Assembly (NCBI RefSeq): GCF_001636695.1
Contig: NZ_LGEL01000042.1
Span: forward strand, 1-48,268
Length of the DNA: 48,268 nucleotides
DNA from: Pedobacter panaciterrae
GTDB lineage: Bacteria; Bacteroidota; Bacteroidia; Sphingobacteriales; Sphingobacteriaceae
Direction: 5' to 3'
Shown: one piece after another, positions 44,572-48,268 of the stretch
Layout of the letters: every line of letters begins with the position of its first letter
Position numbering within the stretch: the first letter of the stretch is position 1
Notes under the pieces: model-generated
What the model saw: the letters and a program-made list of their open reading frames with translations, nothing else
What the model was told of the DNA's origin: nothing
The model's database searches: none
Made by a program: the position numbers and the translations under genes

Positions 44572-45846
44572 ATGAAACTAGAAAATTATCACTTAGAATC
44601 ACATAACAGCGAGCTTTTGGCCAAACACGAGCGTCAGCTGGATTTCATTACATCAGAAATTTCTAATGCTCAGCGTATTATTCAGAAGCTGGTAGATTTC
44701 CAAATTGCTATACCAAGCTGGGCTTTAGGTACAGGTGGAACAAGGTTTGGGCGTTTCTCTTCAGGAGGTGAGCCTAGAAATCTGGAGGAAAAAATTGAAG
44801 ATATAGGTTTGTTACACAAACTTAATGGTTCGAGTGGTGCTATCTCTTTGCATATTCCATGGGACGTAGCCGATAACACAAATGCAATTAAAGCATTGGC
44901 TGCACAACATGGTTTGCGCTTTGATGCTATGAACTCAAATACGTTTCAGGATCAGCCAGATCAGGTACAAAGTTATAAATTTGGATCATTGCAGCATGTT
45001 GATAAGGCTGTAAGAAAACATGCTATAGACCATAACATAGAAGTTATTCGTCAGGGTGTAGAGCTTGGCTCTAAGGCACTTACTGTGTGGTTAGCGGATG
45101 GTTCTTGTTTTCCGGGGCAACTTAATTTTAGAAAAGCATTCCAGAATACTTTAGAAAGTTTGCGCGAAATATATGCAGCTTTACCGAATGACTGGAAAAT
45201 ATTTGTAGAATATAAAGCCTTTGAACCTAATTTCTATTCAACTACGGTTGGAGATTGGGGCCAATCTTTATTATTTGCCAATAAGCTAGGCCCAAAAGCA
45301 TATACTTTGGTAGATCTTGGTCATCACCTTCCAAATGCAAATATTGAGCAAATCGTTTCGCTCTTATTAATGGAAGAAAAGCTTGGTGGTTTCCACTTTA
45401 ACGATTCAAAATATGGTGATGATGATTTAACTGCAGGCAGTGTTAAACCTTATCAACTGTTCCTTATATTTAATGAACTGGTTGAAGGAATGGACGCCCG
45501 CGGAATGAGTCATAGAGAAGATCTGGGTTGGATGATTGATGCATCTCACAATGTAAAAGATCCACTGGAGGACCTTTTGCAATCAGTGGAAGCAATAATG
45601 ATTGCTTATGCACAGGCATTATCTGTTGACCGTGTAGCATTACAAGAGGCACAGGCTATTAATGATGTAGCACGCAGCCAGGAGATCTTGCAGCAGGCTT
45701 TCAGAACGGACGTACGTCCATTGGTAGCCGAAGCACGTTTACGCACTGGAGCTTCATTATCACCACTTGAAGCTTTTAGAAAATTCAATGTGAGACAAGA
45801 GTTAATTAAAAACCGTGGCTCAAAAACGGTAGCAACAGGGTTGTAA
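44572..45846 (+). CDS. rhaI: L-rhamnose isomerase, RhaI type
   Basis: This 424-residue TIM-barrel isomerase converts L-rhamnose to L-rhamnulose with a divalent metal pair. It strongly resembles the Pseudomonas stutzeri-type enzyme rather than E. coli RhaA: IPSWALGTGGTRF (about 43-55), SLHIPWD, FDAMNSNTF, then the metal-binding residues in FVEYKAFEP (Glu about 213), TLVDLGHHLPN (Asp and His about 247-251), GGFHFNDSKYGDDD (about 273-286), and MIDASHN (Asp about 321). Length is normal. It starts 18 bp after the aldolase gene and ends just before the kinase gene. Confidence 0.95.
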   Translation: MKLENYHLESHNSELLAKHERQLDFITSEISNAQRIIQKLVDFQIAIPSWALGTGGTRFGRFSSGGEPRNLEEKIEDIGLLHKLNGSSGAISLHIPWDVADNTNAIKALAAQHGLRFDAMNSNTFQDQPDQVQSYKFGSLQHVDKAVRKHAIDHNIEVIRQGVELGSKALTVWLADGSCFPGQLNFRKAFQNTLESLREIYAALPNDWKIFVEYKAFEPNFYSTTVGDWGQSLLFANKLGPKAYTLVDLGHHLPNANIEQIVSLLLMEEKLGGFHFNDSKYGDDDLTAGSVKPYQLFLIFNELVEGMDARGMSHREDLGWMIDASHNVKDPLEDLLQSVEAIMIAYAQALSVDRVALQEAQAINDVARSQEILQQAFRTDVRPLVAEARLRTGASLSPLEAFRKFNVRQELIKNRGSKTVATGL

Positions 45847-45861
45847 TTGATGGGAGTTAAA

Positions 45862-47220
45862 ATGAAGGCAATCCCGGTAATAGCGATTTTTGATGTTGGT
45901 AAAACCAATAAGAAGTTGTTTCTTTTTGATGAAAACTATAAGATCGTTTTTGAGAGATCGGCAAGGTTTACTGAAACTATCGATGAGGATGGGGATCCTT
46001 GTGAGAATTTGGAAAGTTTAAGATTATCTGTCTTTGATTCTTTAAGAGAGGTCTTTAAAAATCCGGCTTTCGAAATAAAGTCCATTAATTTTGCAACTTA
46101 TGGTGCCAGCTTTGTGTATATAGATGAGAATGGAAATCCATTAGCACCGCTATACAATTATCTGAAGCCATATCCAGAGGAACTAACGGCTCAATTCTAT
46201 AATACCTATGGAGGAAAGGCAGAGTTCTCTAACCTTACAGCTTCTCCGGTTTTAGGTAGTTTGAATTCGGGAATGCAGCTGTATCGGATTAAGTATGAAA
46301 ATCCTGAGCTATTTAAAAGGATAAAATATGCACTTCATTTGCCACAATATCTTAGCTATCTGATTTCAGGTGAGTTATACTCTGATCTTACAAGTATAGG
46401 CTGCCATACCAATTTATGGGACTTTACTAAAAATGATTATCATGAGTGGGTTAAAAAGGAAGGTATATTTGAAAAGCTTGCGCCTATTGTTCCTTCTAAT
46501 AGTGTAATGCCTGCGGCATTTCCCGGGAATAATTATGCTGTAGGAGCAGGATTTCATGATAGCTCAGCAGCTTTAGTACCTTATCTGGTGAATTTCCATG
46601 AGCCATTTATTTTGTTATCTACAGGCACATGGTGCATTAGCCTTAATCCTTTTAATTCTACTCCGCTTACAGCTGAAGAATTAGAAAATGATTGCCTTTG
46701 CTATCTGCAATATGAGGGGAAACCGGTTAAAGCATCTCGTCTTTTTTCAGGGTATGAGCATGAACAGCAGGTGAAACGAATTGCCGCTCATTTTGGCACA
46801 GATATCATTACCTATCGTTCTGTTCATTACGATCCAAAGATTATTGAAGAACTTGAACATAGGCCCAAAACAGATATTAGTTCTTTTGGAGAGCGTGATC
46901 TGGCAAACTATTCATCAGATATTATAGCTTATCACCAGCTTATTTTAGACCTCGTAAATCAGCAATATATAGCTACAAACAGGGTGCTTAAAGGAACGCA
47001 GGTAAGGCGAATATTTGTTGACGGTGGATTTAGTAAAAATGCAATATTTATGAATTTGCTTGCAATTGCTTTTCCTGAACTTGAAGTATTTGCAGCTTTT
47101 ATGGCACAGGCAACAGCAGTTGGGGCCGCTTTAGCTATCCACAAATCATGGAATACTAAACCATTACCAAATGACATTATTGAACTAAAGTATTATTCTG
47201 TAGTTCAGCACCAGAATTAA
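45862..47220 (+). CDS. rhaB: FGGY-family rhamnulokinase
   Basis: This 452-residue sugar kinase phosphorylates L-rhamnulose with ATP. It has the two actin-like halves: VIAIFDVGKTNKKLFLFD at the N-terminus (phosphate-1 loop), ILLSTGTWCISLNP in the middle (phosphate-2), and IFVDGGFSKNAIFMNLLA near residue 390 (FGGY signature region). The frame is open to an ATG at 45850, but I prefer 45862, since GGGAG lies 6 nt before it and family members begin MK-IPVIAIFD. It is the last gene of the rhamnose operon. The function is assigned from family and context; sequence alone says FGGY kinase. Confidence 0.9.
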   Translation: MKAIPVIAIFDVGKTNKKLFLFDENYKIVFERSARFTETIDEDGDPCENLESLRLSVFDSLREVFKNPAFEIKSINFATYGASFVYIDENGNPLAPLYNYLKPYPEELTAQFYNTYGGKAEFSNLTASPVLGSLNSGMQLYRIKYENPELFKRIKYALHLPQYLSYLISGELYSDLTSIGCHTNLWDFTKNDYHEWVKKEGIFEKLAPIVPSNSVMPAAFPGNNYAVGAGFHDSSAALVPYLVNFHEPFILLSTGTWCISLNPFNSTPLTAEELENDCLCYLQYEGKPVKASRLFSGYEHEQQVKRIAAHFGTDIITYRSVHYDPKIIEELEHRPKTDISSFGERDLANYSSDIIAYHQLILDLVNQQYIATNRVLKGTQVRRIFVDGGFSKNAIFMNLLAIAFPELEVFAAFMAQATAVGAALAIHKSWNTKPLPNDIIELKYYSVVQHQN

Positions 47221-47274
47221 TTATCGTGAGGCAAATTTAGCGGTAATTAATATTGGTTAATTTTAGTTTATGAA

Positions 47275-48222
47275 TTAAGTCGCCTTAACGGGCGACTTTT
47301 TATATTTAGACAGATTGATAAGTAAAACACTGGCCAGAATAACAATTAAACCTGTTACCTGAACAATGCTTATGATCTCATTTGCAAAAAATACAGCAAG
47401 TAATACCGCAACTACAGGGTTTACATAAGCATATGTGCTTACCTGTGTAGCCGGACGAACCTGTAATAACCATACATAAGCGCTAAATGCAACTATTGAG
47501 CCGAATATGATTAGATAGGCTATTGACCACCAGGCAGATTCCGGAACATTTTGAAATTGAAAGCCATTCATTTCTCCTGCTACAATACTACCTGGTATAA
47601 ATACAATTCCGGCAATTAACATCTGCCATGCAGTAGAAACTGATGCAGGGGTATCAGGTGCAGGATGATATTTTGAATACAATGATCCACCTGCCCAACC
47701 AATTGGACCAATAATTAAAAGGATCATGCCCAGAACATTTCGGGAATCTTGCTGGACAGAAAAGCTGGCAGTTAACTGTTCCCAGAATAAAAGAATTACA
47801 CCTAAAAAACCAATAATTAAGCCGGCAACAGTAAACTTATTGCTAAAGTTTTCTCTCCACTTACCTTTATCTAATATCACAAACCAGATTGCTGCTGATG
47901 AAACCATAATGGCAACAAGACCGCTCGGTAAAAATTGTTCTACCCAGATTACTATTCCATTACCTATCCCAAGCATCAATATGCCACTTATGCCTGCATG
48001 AAATACGTTCTTTTTATTAAATACTGGCAGCCCTTTAAAAATGCACCAACCGAGCAGGAGTGTACCTGCAATGATAAACCTAAATGCACCTAAAAAGAAA
48101 GGCGGGAAGCCTGCTACAGCTTTGGATATGAAGAAATAGGTTGAACCCCATACCAGGTAAACGATTAGAAAGGCTAAGGCGACAAGTAAAAGTGGGGCAG
48201 ATTTTTTTTGAACAGAGGGCAT
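47275..48222 (-). CDS. EamA-family (DMT superfamily) transporter
   Basis: This 315-residue inner-membrane protein has ten helices in two EamA repeats. It shows VYLVWGSTYFFISKAVAGFP (about 20-39), WVEQFLPSGLVAIMVSSAAIW in repeat one, and WLLQVRPATQVSTYAYVNPVVAVLLA in repeat two, typical of YedA/RhtA-like metabolite exporters. The reading frame continues to the contig end and would give an N-terminus MYKRQ..., but that part is read from the adapter; the true start is the ATG at 48222 (MPSVQKKS). It is convergent with the rhamnose operon, whose terminator overlaps its last codons. Substrate unknown. Confidence 0.9.
   Translation of the reverse strand: MPSVQKKSAPLLLVALAFLIVYLVWGSTYFFISKAVAGFPPFFLGAFRFIIAGTLLLGWCIFKGLPVFNKKNVFHAGISGILMLGIGNGIVIWVEQFLPSGLVAIMVSSAAIWFVILDKGKWRENFSNKFTVAGLIIGFLGVILLFWEQLTASFSVQQDSRNVLGMILLIIGPIGWAGGSLYSKYHPAPDTPASVSTAWQMLIAGIVFIPGSIVAGEMNGFQFQNVPESAWWSIAYLIIFGSIVAFSAYVWLLQVRPATQVSTYAYVNPVVAVLLAVFFANEIISIVQVTGLIVILASVLLINLSKYKKSPVKAT
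47278..47300 (+). terminator. Rho-independent terminator of the rhamnose operon
   Basis: AGTCGCC and GGCGACT form a perfect 7-bp stem with a 6-nt loop, directly followed by TTTTTATATTT on the plus strand. It lies 57 bp after the kinase stop and inside the last codons of the convergent transporter gene, so it serves as coding sequence on one strand and as terminator on the other. Confidence 0.85.
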
Positions 48223-48252
48223 AATTTTTTTTGAACAAATAGAGCATTTATC

Positions 48253-48268
48253 CTGTCTCTTATACACA
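48253..48268. other. Nextera transposon-end adapter (artefact)
   Basis: The last 16 bases (CTGTCTCTTATACACA) are the reverse complement of the Tn5 mosaic end and are library sequence. They create the false N-terminal extension of the EamA gene. Confidence 0.97.

Overview
The window reads as a contig from a Bacteroidota genome, most likely a Pedobacter-like member of the Sphingobacteriaceae. The evidence is AT-rich DNA with few clear Shine-Dalgarno sites, SusC/SusD and other TonB-dependent receptors, many secreted glycoside hydrolases, a fused CcsB-CcsA cytochrome c maturation protein, a lipoprotein-type Omp85 protein, and a promoter element of the TAnnTTTG type. No mobile element, CRISPR array, rRNA or replication origin was seen. 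Both ends carry Nextera transposon-end adapter (1-19 and 48253-48268), so the sequence is a complete assembled contig whose ends are library artefacts.

Layout. 1-6.8 kb: a truncated small basic protein, tRNA-Cys, an SpoU-type RNA methyltransferase, a TamA/BamA-like lipoprotein barrel, a patatin-barrel protein with a small overlapping membrane protein, and TspO. 6.8-21.6 kb: a large GH123/DUF6067-like hydrolase, a Cys/Met PLP enzyme with its own TonB-dependent receptor, a PVC-type cytochrome c protein paired with a DUF1080 lipoprotein, a DUF5916 barrel protein and an L,D-transpeptidase. 21.7-25.6 kb: CcsBA and a 2H phosphoesterase. 26-47.2 kb: a deoxy-sugar locus with an esterase, a GH95 fucosidase-family enzyme, two GH78 alpha-L-rhamnosidases, a SusC/SusD pair, a GntR-type sensor regulator, and a full L-rhamnose catabolic set (RhaT, bifunctional aldolase/dehydrogenase, RhaI isomerase, rhamnulokinase). 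The contig ends in an EamA transporter.

How the genes work together. Secreted GH78 and GH95 enzymes would release L-rhamnose and L-fucose-type sugars from a plant-like polysaccharide. Rhamnose enters through RhaT, is isomerised, phosphorylated and cleaved to DHAP and lactaldehyde, and the lactaldehyde is oxidised to lactate by the fused dehydrogenase.

The most interesting observation is a well-formed SAM-I (S-box) riboswitch on the minus strand at 37176-37280, in the leader of the SusC/SusD pair in the middle of this rhamnose locus. Its leader also holds a competing hairpin and a 35-codon ORF unusually rich in Met and Cys. This suggests that the SusC/SusD pair answers to sulfur/methionine status rather than to rhamnose. 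Other points of note are a family of three long palindromic intergenic elements, one of them fused to nine 17-bp tandem repeats, and head-to-head overlapping starts of two divergent genes.
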